Of a stretch of 64,000 nucleotides of DNA, positions 22,892 to 35,400 are shown one piece after another. The notes under the pieces are model-generated. The model saw only the letters and a program-made list of their open reading frames with translations. It was not told where the DNA came from and ran no database searches. Location: NCBI GenBank assembly GCA_918807975.1, contig OU964918.1:55660477-55724476 (forward strand), written 5' to 3'. A program made the translations under genes and the position numbers. This DNA is from Aplidium turbinatum (Eukaryota > Chordata > Ascidiacea > Aplousobranchia > Polyclinidae). Every line of letters starts with the position of its first letter. Within the stretch, counting starts at the first letter, position 1.

Positions 22892-25800
22892 AGCCGGGTC
22901 TACCTTAAGCAGGAAGCACGGCATTGTCACGTTTGTGCATGAGAGCCTGAAGTGGACGTTTGTCGACCAATCTCCAACTGATGCCGAGATTGAGTGGGTG
23001 TGCATATGTATCTCAGACTACAACATCGTCAACATCTACAAGCCCCCACCCTCGCGAATGTTGCCATCATCCCTTCCAACGTTCCCCTCCCCCAGTCTCT
23101 ACGCTGGCGACTTCAACTGCCAGCACATCGACTGGGGCTACAACAACACAAGCAGCGACGGAGAATTGCTGGCTGACTGGGCCTCTACAAACCATCTTGC
23201 CCTCCTATTCAGTCCAAAGGAACCAGCCAGTTTCCACTCCGGCTGCTGGGGAACAGGGACAAACCCTGACTTGGCCTTCGCGAGTGTCGACAGCTCTCTT
23301 CCAGACAGACGTGTGCTTGAGAAGTTCCCGCGGTCCCAACACCGGCCGTCCCTCATCATCGCCCCAAAACATGTGGCTCCTGTCCTGAGTTCACCGGTGA
23401 AGCGATGGAACTTCAAAAAAGCCGACTGGAATCAATACAGCCTCCTGACCAATGAGTCTGCTGCAAAGTTAGGCTACCACCACCTGAAACATGCAACGCA
23501 GACGAGGCATATCAGGACTTCTGCAATGCTATAATAATTGCGGCAAAGGCCACAATACCACGTGGCCATCGAACCAGCTATACACCATGCTGGGACTCTG
23601 AGTGTGAAGCTCTCTATCGCTCCTACCTAAACTCCACCCCGGGTACTGCTTCTAACACCGCCGCCACCAGATTACTTGAGCGACTGGACGCAAAGAAGCT
23701 TGAGCGATGGAATGAAGCCGTCCAAACCATTGACTTCTCACACTCAAGCCGCAAAGCATGGAGCATCATCAACAACCTCACTGGGTGCTCAGCAAACTCC
23801 CCTCGCCAGTGCCCCGTTTCTGCAAATGCCATCGCTTCCCAGCTAGTGCAGAACGGGGTCTACAAGACAAAGGACCGCGAGACATCCCGCCTTGTCGCCA
23901 AGGAAGTGTCTGCCCTATGGCGAGTGGTAACACCACAAGAAGAAACAATCTCTGGAGACTTCACCCCAGAGGAATTCGCCACCGCCCTCCGCCTAGTGAA
24001 ACCACACAAGTCTCCAGGGCCGGATAAGATCTGCCCTGAGCTTGTGCTCCATGCTGGCCCTGCCCTCAAGTCCTGGTTACGTAGATTCCTCTCTTCCTGC
24101 CTGCACCACCTCACAATTCCAAAAATATGGAGAAGAGCTCTAGTAGTTGCGATCCCTAAGCCTCACAAGCCACCAGAGGACCCAAGGAGCTATCGTCCGG
24201 TATCCCTCCTCTGCGTTCCTTTCAAAATTCTTGAAAGGCTGATCTATGCCCGCGTCAACCCAATCATCGACCCGCTCCTTCCAAAAGAGCAAGCTGGGTT
24301 TCGGCGCGGCAAATCCACCGTAGATCAGGTCACACTGTTGACCCAAGACATCGAGGACTGATTTGAGGCAAAAAAGAAGGCCGGCGCTGTCTTTCTAAAT
24401 CTCACAGCTGCCTACGATACTGTATGGCATCGCGGCCTTACTTACAAGCTGCTTCGCCTGCTTCCTGACTGACATATGGTCCACATGATTATGGAACTTG
24501 TCAGGAATCGAAGCTTCACCCTCACCACCGGCAATCCACGCGAAGCAGACTGAGACGCCTGAAAAACGGCGTCCCACAGGGATCGGTCCTGGCTCCACTT
24601 CTTTTCAACATCTACACCCACGACCTCCCAAACACGGTCTCCGCAAAATACGCTTATGCGGACGATCTGGCAATTCTCCACTCCACAAACTCGTGGGAAA
24701 ATCTAGAAGACACCTTGAGCCAGGACATGCAAACCATCTCAGCTTATCTCCAGAACTGGCGACTGAAACTCAGCGAAACCAAAACTGTGGCGGCAGCTTT
24801 CCACCTACACAATCGGGAAGCTGATCGTGAGCTACACGTCCACAACAACGGAAAACCTTTGTCCTTCTGCCCCGAACCAAGGTATCTTGGGGTGACACTA
24901 GACAGATCGCTCACATACCGCCACCATTTGGTGTCACTGCGCAAGAAACTGAGATCCCGAGCTGCACTACTGAAGCGCCTGGCAGGCTCTAGCTGGGGGG
25001 CGAGGGCTGACACTTTGCGAATAGCAGCCTTAGCCCTTGTCTACTCTTCTGCAGAGTACTGTGCACCTATCTGGTGCCGCAGTGCTCACTGCCACAACAT
25101 CGACACTGCCATGAACAGCGCCCTGCGCACAGTGACCGGATGCCTGCGTCCCACACCATTGGACAATCTCCCCATTCTCGCTGGCATCCAACCTGCTGAG
25201 CTTCGTCGCGAAGAAGCCACTCTGTCCCTCGGTCGACGGGCACTGGAGCCTAACCATCTTCTTTACAACAAGATCTCTGCCTTCCCAAACGGGCACCCCC
25301 GCCGACTGAAATCAAGACACCCATTCGTGCCAGCCGCTCGGCTTCTGATCAACGAAGCTGATGAACAAGACATCTCTGCGGCTACTTGGGCGGACCATAA
25401 ATGGAATTCTGAATGGAGGTCAAGCACCACCAGACTCCATTCATTCATCCCCGACGCCGACACACGCCCCATCGGCCTGACACTACAGAGACAGGCATGG
25501 GTGCGCCTCAACCGTCTCCGTACGGGCGTCGGGCTTTTCCGCTCAACCATGCACCAATGGGGAATGGCTTCTTCCTCCTCCTGTGAATGTGGTGCCGAGG
25601 AACAGACCGCAGACCACATCATCAATTACTGTACCATCTTCAAGCCACCTAATGGAGTGGAAGGTCTGCGCGTCATGGATGATGAAACTAAAGACTGGCT
25701 GCTCTCTAGCAGCCTTCCAGTGTAGTCCGGGAACATCGTGAATCTGGGGTGGTAAAAGGATAGACCCTCGGCCCCAGAAGCTCAGACGACGACGACGACG

Positions 25801-25942
25801 ACGACCCAAAAAAGGATCATCAGAAGGTCTTTATTCAAATAGAATTATATTAGATGCTATTTGAATAAGGACATTCTGATGATCCTCTTTTAGGTGAAAC
25901 AGGCTGTTAAGGATTCAGATAGTAGTAACTATATTTGATTTA

Positions 25943-26849
25943 ATTCGCTCTGCTTTGCTTTTTTTGCTTAGCATTGAGCACTTTTTGTAGTATTAATAGT
26001 TTTCATTGTTTTTTATCTATTATCCTATTGGTTAATAACATAAATCAACACTAGTAGTAAAATTCCATTAATAATTCAAATTTTACAAACACTTAATACT
26101 AGATTATTTGTAATCAGTTACACAATTTAGTAGCCTAGACTTTTAGTTTGGTGTTAGTTAGGTGTCTATAAGTAACTGTCACTGTTTTGATGTGTTTAGT
26201 TAGACAATAAAGTATCAACTGCATTAATGGTTCTCATCGTAAACTTTAAAAAAAATTTCAAACATTTTATTTTATGCTTATGGAAATCAAAAGCGTGAAT
26301 AAAATCAACCATCTAATTAAAGTGATTGAATTTATTTGCTTGTGGATCAATAGATTTGTGCAACATTGCTATTGCTTGGCGCTTTTTAAGTTTCAATATA
26401 TGTTATTAGGCCTACTACCCTTTTAACAATATGTAAAATTTTGTATTTAGTTTTTGTGTACTTTAATTGTGTATGAATAGGTTTTTAATTCTGTGTAAAA
26501 TATCAAAGCTAGCATATTCTTACGCGAAATATCTTACTATGTATTGTACTCACTCCTGAATTGTCATGAAAATTTATATCAGTATTATTGAAAGAGATGT
26601 TGATGCTCATTGCACTATAAGGACCAAACACCCTTAAAATTCTTTAAACAATATTTGTGATGATGTAATTTTCATTTTGCTTGACTGTTAAATTATAGAA
26701 TCGATATGTGAAGGATATTTTAATAAAGTTTTTTTTTTATTTACCAACATTGCCATTTATTTAAGATAATTGTTGTCATAGTTGTAGTTATGATTGATCA
26801 ACTATTAAAACTATAATTCAAAACAATTCACAAATGATTTGATAATAAC
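25943..26849. other. Intergenic, AT-rich, nothing recognised
   Basis: No gene or element was recognised. Frames are short and random in look. Confidence 0.5.
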
Positions 26850-27180
26850 ATGTTCATAGACATTGTGTTGATTATTATAGTTCACTTTATAGATTTGTTT
26901 CTTGCTACACACGAAGAAGAACGCTGCTGGCCTATATACAGCTTTAAACCCTCCGCATTCAATCAAAGCGATCTAAAGTCGTGTAGAAGGAACGATCTTC
27001 CTGGTGTCACAACAACTCAGCAAACATTCATTGTTGGGCCAACATTGGCCATTTGCGGTGTGTGTTGGCACAAGGCTGGCAAATTTGTCCAACATTGCCA
27101 ACAATATGAAGTTACCTTCCTGATGTCACAACAAGGCTTATGATAGAACAACACGCACTACGCTTTGCAAACCATACGGT
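26850..27180 (+). repeat. Dispersed repeat, copy 1
   Basis: TTCTTGCTACACACGAAGAA, then GCTGCTGGCCTATATACAGC, and GATCTTCCTGGTGTCACAAC recur in inverted orientation at about 59800-60000. GTTGGGCCAACATTGGCC and further ACATTGCCAACA-type short palindromes suggest a DNA-transposon-derived repeat. No end repeats or transposase were identified. Confidence 0.6.
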
Positions 27181-27217
27181 AGCCTCCACGTTAGGCATCA
27201 AAACGTTTCTAAAAACC

Positions 27218-27275
27218 AATGTTTCTCGGCAGCCGAGTGTTGCAAGAATTGACAGCGATAGACACGTATTTTGTC
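27218..27275. repeat. 55-bp dispersed motif
   Basis: TTTCTCGGCAGCCGAGTGTT followed by AATTGACAGCGATAGACACG has a close inverted relative at about 39565-39622 in a SAMHD1 intron. Origin unknown. Confidence 0.5.
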
Positions 27276-27353
27276 CACAAGGTTCATCCGCACCACACTC
27301 GATGAATTAGTGGGGATGTGGGAGCATCTCAGACAGCAATAATCAAAAAAGTA

Positions 27354-27439
27354 GAGAGTACCACACCTAATCGGCAAATTCAAGTTTAATAAATTTGAAT
27401 TAAAAGAACTTGAATTTGCCAATTAAGTGTGGTAATCTC
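27354..27439. repeat. Hairpin-forming inverted repeat
   Basis: Two 33-bp arms (27354-27386 and 27407-27439, GAGAGTACCACACCTAATCG and complement) pair with a few mismatches around a 20-nt AT-rich loop. It looks like a very short MITE. Confidence 0.65.
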
Positions 27440-28114
27440 CAATTTTTTATCGATATAATAAGTCCTGCATCAGTCGACTAGATTGCAGATTCACCAGTTA
27501 GATTAAAAAGCGTTTATTCACCAAAATAGGCTATACACAATCAAAGAAATAAACAATCTGATAAAAGAAGTTAAGACAAGCAACAAAGGAGGTTGACTGT
27601 AAACAGAGTCACTAGTGGGATCATTTCCCTGGATTCTGAACAGTCTTCATCCTCATCATTGCAGCACTTGAAGTTGGGTGGCTCATTGGTGCCACTTGCT
27701 GACCATGCGGCTACACTTGTCCCTTATAGAACATAGTCAAAACTATAGAGTAAACTAATTTATAATAAGTTGGTCAGCAGCTATAATTTTGCAGTTTCTT
27801 TACAATTCTTTGTTGTGATAAATGAAAACATTAAATATTTGTCTTAGTTTTCAACAACGAATTGCATTTTTTCAATAAACAAATTTTGTTTATTGAAAAA
27901 ATGTATGAAACATATAGAAACAGTGTAAAAACAAAAAAACGTAAAAGAACGTTAAAATAATCATTAAAAAAAACAAAGACTAAAGTAAATCGTTTTATGA
28001 TCCCCAGTTTTAATACTTTATAACCATTTAAAAGTTAAAAAAAACACAAAAAAAAGACACACAAAAATTGAGTAATAAAGTGAAACTTTTACTATTTATA
28101 TGAGTAACAACGCG
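27440..28114. other. Intergenic; contains a perfect 39-bp palindrome
   Basis: No gene was recognised. At 27865-27903 two 19-nt arms (CATTTTTTCAATAAACAAA and its exact complement) surround a single T, a perfect hairpin. Confidence 0.6.
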
Positions 28115-28118
28115 TTAA

Positions 28119-28351
28119 GTGCGCAATCAATATTTGCAACTCGAGTTATTGTGCGCATTTGACAATTCTCAGTATTTTTCCTCGCATTATTACTTCGTAG
28201 AGTGTTGTGGAGTCCGCAGCGCAACAAGCTTTTCTTTTAATTCTGTTTGCTTCCTTTTGTGGTTTTGACTGTTTCTGATAATTCAATATTGGACTATTCT
28301 TTACTTGCAGTGAAAGTGATTCCGTCGAACACCACTGGCCGTAATACGCAC
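28119..28351. mobile_element. Candidate TTAA-flanked mini-element
   Basis: TTAA occurs at 28115-28118 and 28352-28355, with GTGCGCAAT just inside on the left and GTGCGTATTA reading inward from the right. The inverted repeat is short (about 9 bp with mismatches), so a piggyBac-like MITE is only a possibility. Confidence 0.35.
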
Positions 28352-28355
28352 TTAA

Positions 28356-29488
28356 CAGGTTAAAACGACAAATAGACAGTTGCAATGATGTGGTTTGGCC
28401 TCGGTAAATCCAAAAGTAAATTGCATTATGCCTTTGTGCATATTATGTTGGACTGCTATTATTTCATTTATAGGAGTAGGGAAAGTTTAGTTTTCCGGGG
28501 GTGCAAAAAATCCTTGCCCAAATATAACCTAATTAATTGCCCCAAATATTTTCAGCAACAAAGCATAGACCACCTGATTAAAAAATTCTAAACTGCTACC
28601 GATAGTCTGGTAAATACTGTAGCCTAAATGTAATTAATCAACTACCAGTATCGCCCAAACAATGAAAATCATTATAACAATAGCCAATAGGCTAATAATA
28701 ACTCAATCAAGGAAAACATTTCACATCAATAAGATAATAATAAGCTTACGTCTACTTCTAAATACAAATTGTCATAATGATCTAAAATCTTAACAAGCTA
28801 AAAAGTTCTTTCTAAAATTCTATAAACTAAACTTGTAGACTACATATTCAGTTGAGTATTTTGATATTGCAAGTCATGTGTTCAAAGCATCACTTTCAAA
28901 TTAAATTTTGGAACATTTCGATTCATAAAATTTACAACCATCTGGATATTTTTAGATGATGAAAAGAAGTTGAAAAGTTGTTTCAAATTTTAAGAACTAA
29001 ACTTGCAGGCTACAACTTCAGCGGAGCATGTTAATATTGTAAGTTATGCGTTGGAAACATAACTTTCAAATTCAATATTGGGGCACACTTCGATTACAAT
29101 ATACTGTCATATAATCTATAAACATCTGGATATTTTTTGCCCAACTTTTTCAAGTTTTCAACAAATTCCACACGATGTCATGCATAACTTTGATTTTCTA
29201 CTTGACTTAGCGGATGTAGTGGTAATAAAAAACACAAAAACGTAAATTCAGTCACATTCATTACTTTTGTGTGCAGTGTAATGCAATGCATAGAGCTAGC
29301 AGTATTGCAGAAAAATTTTATCTTAAAGCGCCTGCGAGCGTGTGTGTTTGCAAATCCTTCTGGAAACAATTATGACAAAAGCAAAAGAATATAACGTTGT
29401 TTATCCATACATATCCTTTGCAACCAAAGCTGATAAAAACCAAAACAATGTCTATTCTTTTGGTTTTCAAAGATGAAGAATATACGCA
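28356..29488. other. 3' flank of the SAMHD1-like gene
   Basis: AT-rich, no coding resemblance. Two related blocks near 28790-28960 and 28985-29130 share AACTAAACTTG.AG.CTAC and TTTCAAATT, an old local duplication. The 3' untranslated region of the SAMHD1-like gene must lie here, but no AATAAA was found on the minus strand close to the stop. Confidence 0.4.
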
Positions 29489-32400
29489 TCATTCCTGCTC
29501 CATCCAATTTCTGAACTTTTCATCAACGTCATTGTAGTGTTTGTCATCGACCTTTCCTTTGTAGTAAACCTCCAACTCGTATTCCTGTGTCAATCAGGAA
29601 ATTAGATGAATGATTCAGTTGTTATACAACAGAACAGTTTTTTTATTCATTACCACAATCCATACAGCGAATTCGTTGCTGGATAACATAAAGTCGTAAA
29701 AAGGAAACAATAACACAGGTCAACATTTTTTTTGTATAGCCTTATATGGAAAATTGTAAACCTGCTAGGTGTAGTGGTATCCAGTGGCGTAGCAGCCACC
29801 TGGTGGTTCTGGTTCTGCGCCAGGGGCGGCAGGCTGCAAGGGGGCGGCAAAATGAGGCTGCACAGTGCACACAGCACGTGAAATGAAGTAATACAAAAAT
29901 AAATAAAAAGTGAAACAAGAAAATGATTTACAAAGAGACAGCTAGCACACCTTAAAAAATTTAAGGATAGAACAACAGCTCAAAAGCTCGAGTTGCTTCT
30001 TGCGTGATGTTGGATAGCTGGTAGCCTGTACTCCGTCTGTTGTTCAATTCTTAGTAACATTTATTACGTCATAAATCTAGAGGAGTTTCTCCAAGCTCAA
30101 AATGATAAAGTCGTATTTACGTTCTACCATGAATGATGATCGGCTATCAGCTCTATCGATTCTTTCTATAGAAAGAGACTATACGTTCAGAAACTTGATT
30201 TTGAAGATATTATCGCTGATTTTGCTTCGGCGAAAGCTCGAAAAGTTCAATTTTGAAGCGACTATTGATCTTTTATTTGCCTAATACATTTGTTGTCTAT
30301 TTTTTGTCTTTTATTTTTGGCCTTAAAGCTGAGACAGTGAGGCTTCTTTCTCAAGCCAGTGCCGGTCTTTGGGGTGTGCAAACCGTGCGATTGCACAGGG
30401 CCCGCAAATTAGGGGGCCCGCAATTTACTCAAGAAATGCAGTAATTTTTGTCATTTCCAATGGAAAAAATTCAATTCGATTCACAAGCAAGTAGCCTACC
30501 GTTATCCTTGAAGTCAGTTGCGGCTTTAGGAATTAGCAACAAGAAAACATGGAGACTCAGCTTTATTTCCGAAAAATGCCAGAGAAAACATGATCTTATC
30601 CTTTTACTATGCCACCGGACAGCACCATTTACAGTTAATATTCAAACTCAAATTTTTGTTGAACATGCGCTCAGAATGCACCAAATTCAAAGTAATTTTT
30701 CAAATCTTTCTGGGAGAGGCTCGCCTGACCCCACACCGTCAGGCTTTGCCCGCCGGCCGTCAAACCCCCCTCCCCTTTCAAAATACTTAGTTACGCTACT
30801 GAATTGGATCATTGTCATTAGGGCCCGCAAAGCACATTCCGCACAGGGCCCGAAATACCCTAAGACCGGCACTGCTCAAGCAATATAGAACTTCTGAGAC
30901 GCGGTACATTATTTGTAATTATCTTTATTGAAAAGATTGCTTGAACATGAAACTATTTCAAAATTTGCTGCAGTCTACTTAGGGCTGCATTTTCAAAGAA
31001 AGCCAGGGGCGGCAGCATATGCTCCTACGCCACTGGTGGTATCTTTCTTAAACTCTGAGCATTGCGCAAAAAATATTACGTTCGTTGCATACGATTTTTT
31101 AACGGATTTTGTATGAGTTTGGAATTGTTTTCTGTTTGTGGCATATACAGTATGTTGTGCTTGAGCGGTAGGATGGCGAAGCGGATAAGGCGTTCACTTT
31201 CCAATCCTGCAATACTCGTTCGACTCCCGGCTTAAGCTGGTTGTTGAAAAACACTGCTCACCTCTACCAAGGGTGTAATGAATTAAGTGGGCGTAGTTGC
31301 TGAAGGAAAAGTGGCCGAAAGAAAGGAACTGGCCACCCTACCCTCGTTAGTGTCGAGGGATTATTATAATGAGAACTTTATCTTCTTATCCCTGAATGCT
31401 TGGATCAAGCATGGGACTCACCTTTACCTTACTTAGTGTTTAAATCTAATTTGCACTGAATAATATTTATTTATACGGCTTTTTTCTTATGTGTGCATCA
31501 TTTTCAGCTATTGTGAACATAAGCTTACTCATGGCTGATTAACTTGCACGTGGTGGAGTATATCAATGGATCCTGTGGAGCCCCTGTTGTTTTTGTATCC
31601 CCTCCTTCCAAACAGAAACAGAAAAAACATGTGTAATTTTCCTCCCGTTTCTCAAAAAATTGTGGCTTGCTTCGCTCGCTCAAGCTCATTTAATTAACTT
31701 AACCGAGATATTAGGTGCGCACAGGGTTTCAAGAGCAATTGATTTAAGGGTAGAAATGATTTCTGAACTCAAAACCTATAAAAATATTGCAATAGGCTAT
31801 TCCGAAATAAAACTATTGCTCATTCAACTAGTTAACAATTAAATGGAGTCATTTCACTGTTTATAAAGATATGAGGTGAAATATGTTTCGAAACTTTACT
31901 AAAAAACTACACAACACTAAACAAACCTTGAAAAGATAAATTATTGAAATCTTTTTGTGGTCATAAAAAATATTTAAAACATAATTTCAGTTTTAAAACA
32001 AAACTTGTCACTCAGCCTTCTACGGAAATTCAGTTTTGATTTGATAAACTAGGGCAGATACGAAGTGCAAGGCTTCATGACCCAAATTGTTGCCTCAAGT
32101 GCATCACTAATTATAAGTCAAGCGGAATGTTTACATAATGCAGAATTTTCGTGAGAACTGATAACAACTTCTTTTTTTAAAGCAGTTTAATAACTTTCAT
32201 ACAATATTATCTTCGCATAATATCTTCTTGATTGCAATGGAGACTTTTTCCCTGGTGAGAAGGGGTGAAAGTATCATTTAAACATATATTAGCAGCCAAC
32301 AGTGTCAGCATTGAGCTGTCTATGATCACTAAGAATAGTAATTATTTTCAATATTTACCTGTTGTCATTATTGAATTTTTTCTGACTAAAGACTTAGGCT

Positions 32401-35400
32401 TGCCGCTTTTGGTTTTAATATTATGTAACCATCTATTTAAAATAGAATTTTTTATCGGTGTTGATAATATCGGATTTGCTTGATTTGTTTGTTTTACGTA
32501 TTTCGCAATTTGTCTTTTTTACATGTGCTAGCTAGCTGAAGATGCTGTTACTATAAATTACACTAATAGGTTAGATTGTTGTGCAAATGCCAGCATTTGA
32601 TGAATGCGAAATAGCAGTACCTACATTTTGGACTTGAAATTATTGGGCAAAAATGACCGAAACGTCATAGTGTAGGCTAAGCCTAAGGACATAAGATTTA
32701 CATTGAAAGAATTTCATTGTCAAATATTTTATTAGATAAAAAGAAAGATTGAATGTATGTATTTGTCTGGTATTAATTCCATAACGACGATGAAATATCT
32801 ATACAGTCATTTGGGGCTCTAAATATTGGGGTAAAAATGGGCTGTTTTTACTTGATAGGGTTTTCAGATCCCCATAAGATCTTTTTTAATGACACCACAA
32901 CTGTCAAATTCAAATCGGTAGAATACAAGCTTCGAAATATTACAAATATTATGTTGTAAACAATTATTTTGATTGGTTTAGATTGAGTGTTAAAAGCATT
33001 TAAAAATTGAAAAAACATAAGATTTTGATGACACACCTTATACCTATACATAGCCGAGTGGTTACTGGTTAGAGCCTTGGAACGGCAATCGAAAGGGCGT
33101 TGGTTCGACACCGCTCAAGAGCAATGCGGCTGTGTCTTTGGCAGGACACTTTAAGGCATGCCTGAAGGTAGAAACAAAGATTGGCTTCCTCGCCTTCCCG
33201 CCCACTTAATCTAAATCTTCAATCACCAGGTGTAAGCCTGGATACGACAAACTAACAACTATGCATTTAGAGATGTTGTTTTTTTTTTCTTGAATTGTGT
33301 AGTACAGTGTGTAATGAACTCATACAGAAATTTTTAGTCCTCCGTCACATTTACAATAGAAGTTATAAGGCTGGTTATAAAGGCTAAGGCTTGTAAATGA
33401 CAAACATTCCTATACTAAACCCCCACAAGCCAAAAACGAGGGTAGAGCCGGATATGGAAATGGTCGTCTTGAGAAAACCGTTTAAGATATTGATCTAAAA
33501 CTTGGAATTCGGAAGTTTAGAAGCCTAAGGAATAATATAACAATTTTCAGCAAAATCTGACAGCCTCTAGGTACTTATATGGGTGTATGAGTTAGTATGG
33601 AATGACCCATATAGTAAAATTAAATAGGCTATACTAGCCTACATTTTAATTTACTGTACAAACAATGTAGAACTTGTAGAAAAGAGCTGAGGTCAAATTC
33701 CGAATCAGCGCCCTCAAATTATGTCAGAACAAGCATTGGTAGAAATACAACAACAACTTTGTTAACCTGTGATATTTTCCGTTTAACTTGAAAGACACTC
33801 TGCAAAAATATGACCGCAACAAATCAAACATCTATATTTTGAAAGTTCAAGCTACTTTTCTTAATTATGGAAAGTGATATAAAGTTTACATGACAAAAAT
33901 ATTATTAGGAAATACATAAGAAATAAACAAACAAAACAAAGTAACCTTACCGGTTTTAACATTTTTTATTACAAAGAGATATAACGTAATTAAAACATCA
34001 ACTCAAACGTTTTCGACACGAACGTCGAACGTGTGTCCTTATCAGCAATTACTTAAATCTGCATTACACATAAAATGAAAAATTATTAGATAAATCTGAA
34101 TCTTGACTATCTATCTGATTTAAATAATGTCTGATGAGGACACACGTTCGTGTCGAAAACGTTTGAGTTGATTTTTTAATTATGTTATATCTCTTTGTAA
34201 TAAAACATGTTAAACCGCTAAAGGTACTTTGTTTGGCTTGTCTATGATTCATCAAAGCAAACTCTCTACCAAAGCTTTAACATAAGAAATAATAAAAGCA
34301 AATTAATGATTTGGTTTTATCTATTGTTTTACCGCTTTTATCCATTATATTCATCAATACTTACAGAAATTAAGCAATCTTATCTGATGAGTCACAAATA
34401 AAGTTTACTGGCTGAACAAATTTTAAATAAATTAATTATTAATCAGTTCAACAAACCAGAAATTGCTGTGGAAGCAAATGGGATACTTCCTCCCTCTTCA
34501 TGGTTATAGGAATATCTGGTTCATTCTTTGCATAAAACCCAAACAAATCAACAGGGTTCTGAGCCTTTCTTCCGTAGTCGTACTTTTTCTCCTGCACAAA
34601 ATTGTTTTAGAATATTTTGTTTCACCCGATTTGTATATTGATCGCTAGCACAGTCTAACGGGTAAAAAATATTTTATTTTGTGGTTGATGTTTGAAACAG
34701 AAAAACTTATGTTTTTTTATCTATAAAACGTAGGTTTTAATGCATTCGTATGTAAAAGGATAAACATTTGAAAATATAAAACCTTTTGTAACACCATGGC
34801 TCACTTGTTCAAACAAATGAAATAAAATCAATACTCAACCAATCAAATCAATACAATCATGGAAAAAAGTTAGAATACTACACATTTTAAGGATATTTTC
34901 AAAAGTCTAAGATAAATTTAAAATTTTTAAAACTTAAAGTCATTGTTTAATAATTTTTGTATTTTAAAAGTACGATCATTCATCGCTTTTGGCGGCATTT
35001 TCCATGCTGTAGTGTTGGAAATAGCTAAGTCTAAGCCAGGGGTTCTTAACCATGGGTGCACGCACCACTAAGAGATGCGAGACCTACCTCCTCCAGGGAT
35101 GCGTGGATACTGAATTGTTTGGCGTAGTTATAAAATACCGTAAGAAGTTATATTGCATTTATTTACCGGGACTCAGCACTTTGAATTGTAGGGATAATTA
35201 CATTTCAACTATTCTTAGGAGATGTGCAAATACTGATTGTCGATGTCAATGTAGTGCCAACAAGGATAAAGGTTGAAAACCAGTGGACTCTAAGCAAGGC
35301 ATTTTTTGTTCTTAAGTAATAAAAATACTTTAGGATTAGGTCAGTCAAGAAGGTCTAATTCAGAAAAAATGTAATTTCTTTGATTCTTTTATAAACGTCG

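Larger units (their letters stand above)
22194..25803 (+). mobile_element. LINE, nearly full-length, Jockey/I-like
   Basis: ACCCAAAA flanks the element (22186-22193 and 25804-25811), an 8-bp target duplication, and it ends in a (GAC)n tail rather than poly(A). The single ORF runs from about 22266 to the stop at 25725. An apurinic-type endonuclease is seen (TILQLNIEGY, LVILLQETHC, YAGDFNCQHIDWGY), then reverse transcriptase (SYRPVSLLCVPFKILERLIY, QAGFRRGKSTVDQ, NGVPQGSVLAPLLFNIY, YADD at about 24655-24666) and a CCHC finger (CECG...H....C). Breaks: a MITE at 22504-22891, frameshifts near 23480 and 24540, and stops near 24360 and 24470. It is inactive but young-looking. The clade is inferred from motifs. 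Confidence 0.88.
22141..25940. mobile_element. TA-flanked MITE, interrupted by a LINE
   Basis: AATCAAATATAGTTACTACT begins at 22141 and its complement ends at 25940, each flanked by TA (22139-22140 and 25941-25942). Inverted similarity continues through CTGAATCCTTAACAGC. The right half also contains an inner hairpin (GGATCATCAGAAGG..., CATTCTGATGATCC). The LINE at 22194-25803 splits it. A half copy of the same family lies at 55516-55605. TA targets suggest a Tc1/mariner-type MITE. Confidence 0.8.
29782..31035. mobile_element. hAT element with perfect 8-bp target duplication, intron-borne
   Basis: CAGTGGCGTAGCAGCC (29782) and GCTCCTACGCCACTG (to 31035) are inverted ends, and GTGGTATC flanks both sides exactly (29774-29781 and 31036-31043). 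It contains no recognisable transposase; its middle is occupied by a second hAT MITE. It lies in the last intron of the SAMHD1-like gene. Confidence 0.88.

Noticed and set aside
24744-25809. Several minus-strand open frames of 80-120 codons
   Set aside because: They are antisense shadows of the GC-richer LINE ORF at 22194-25803.
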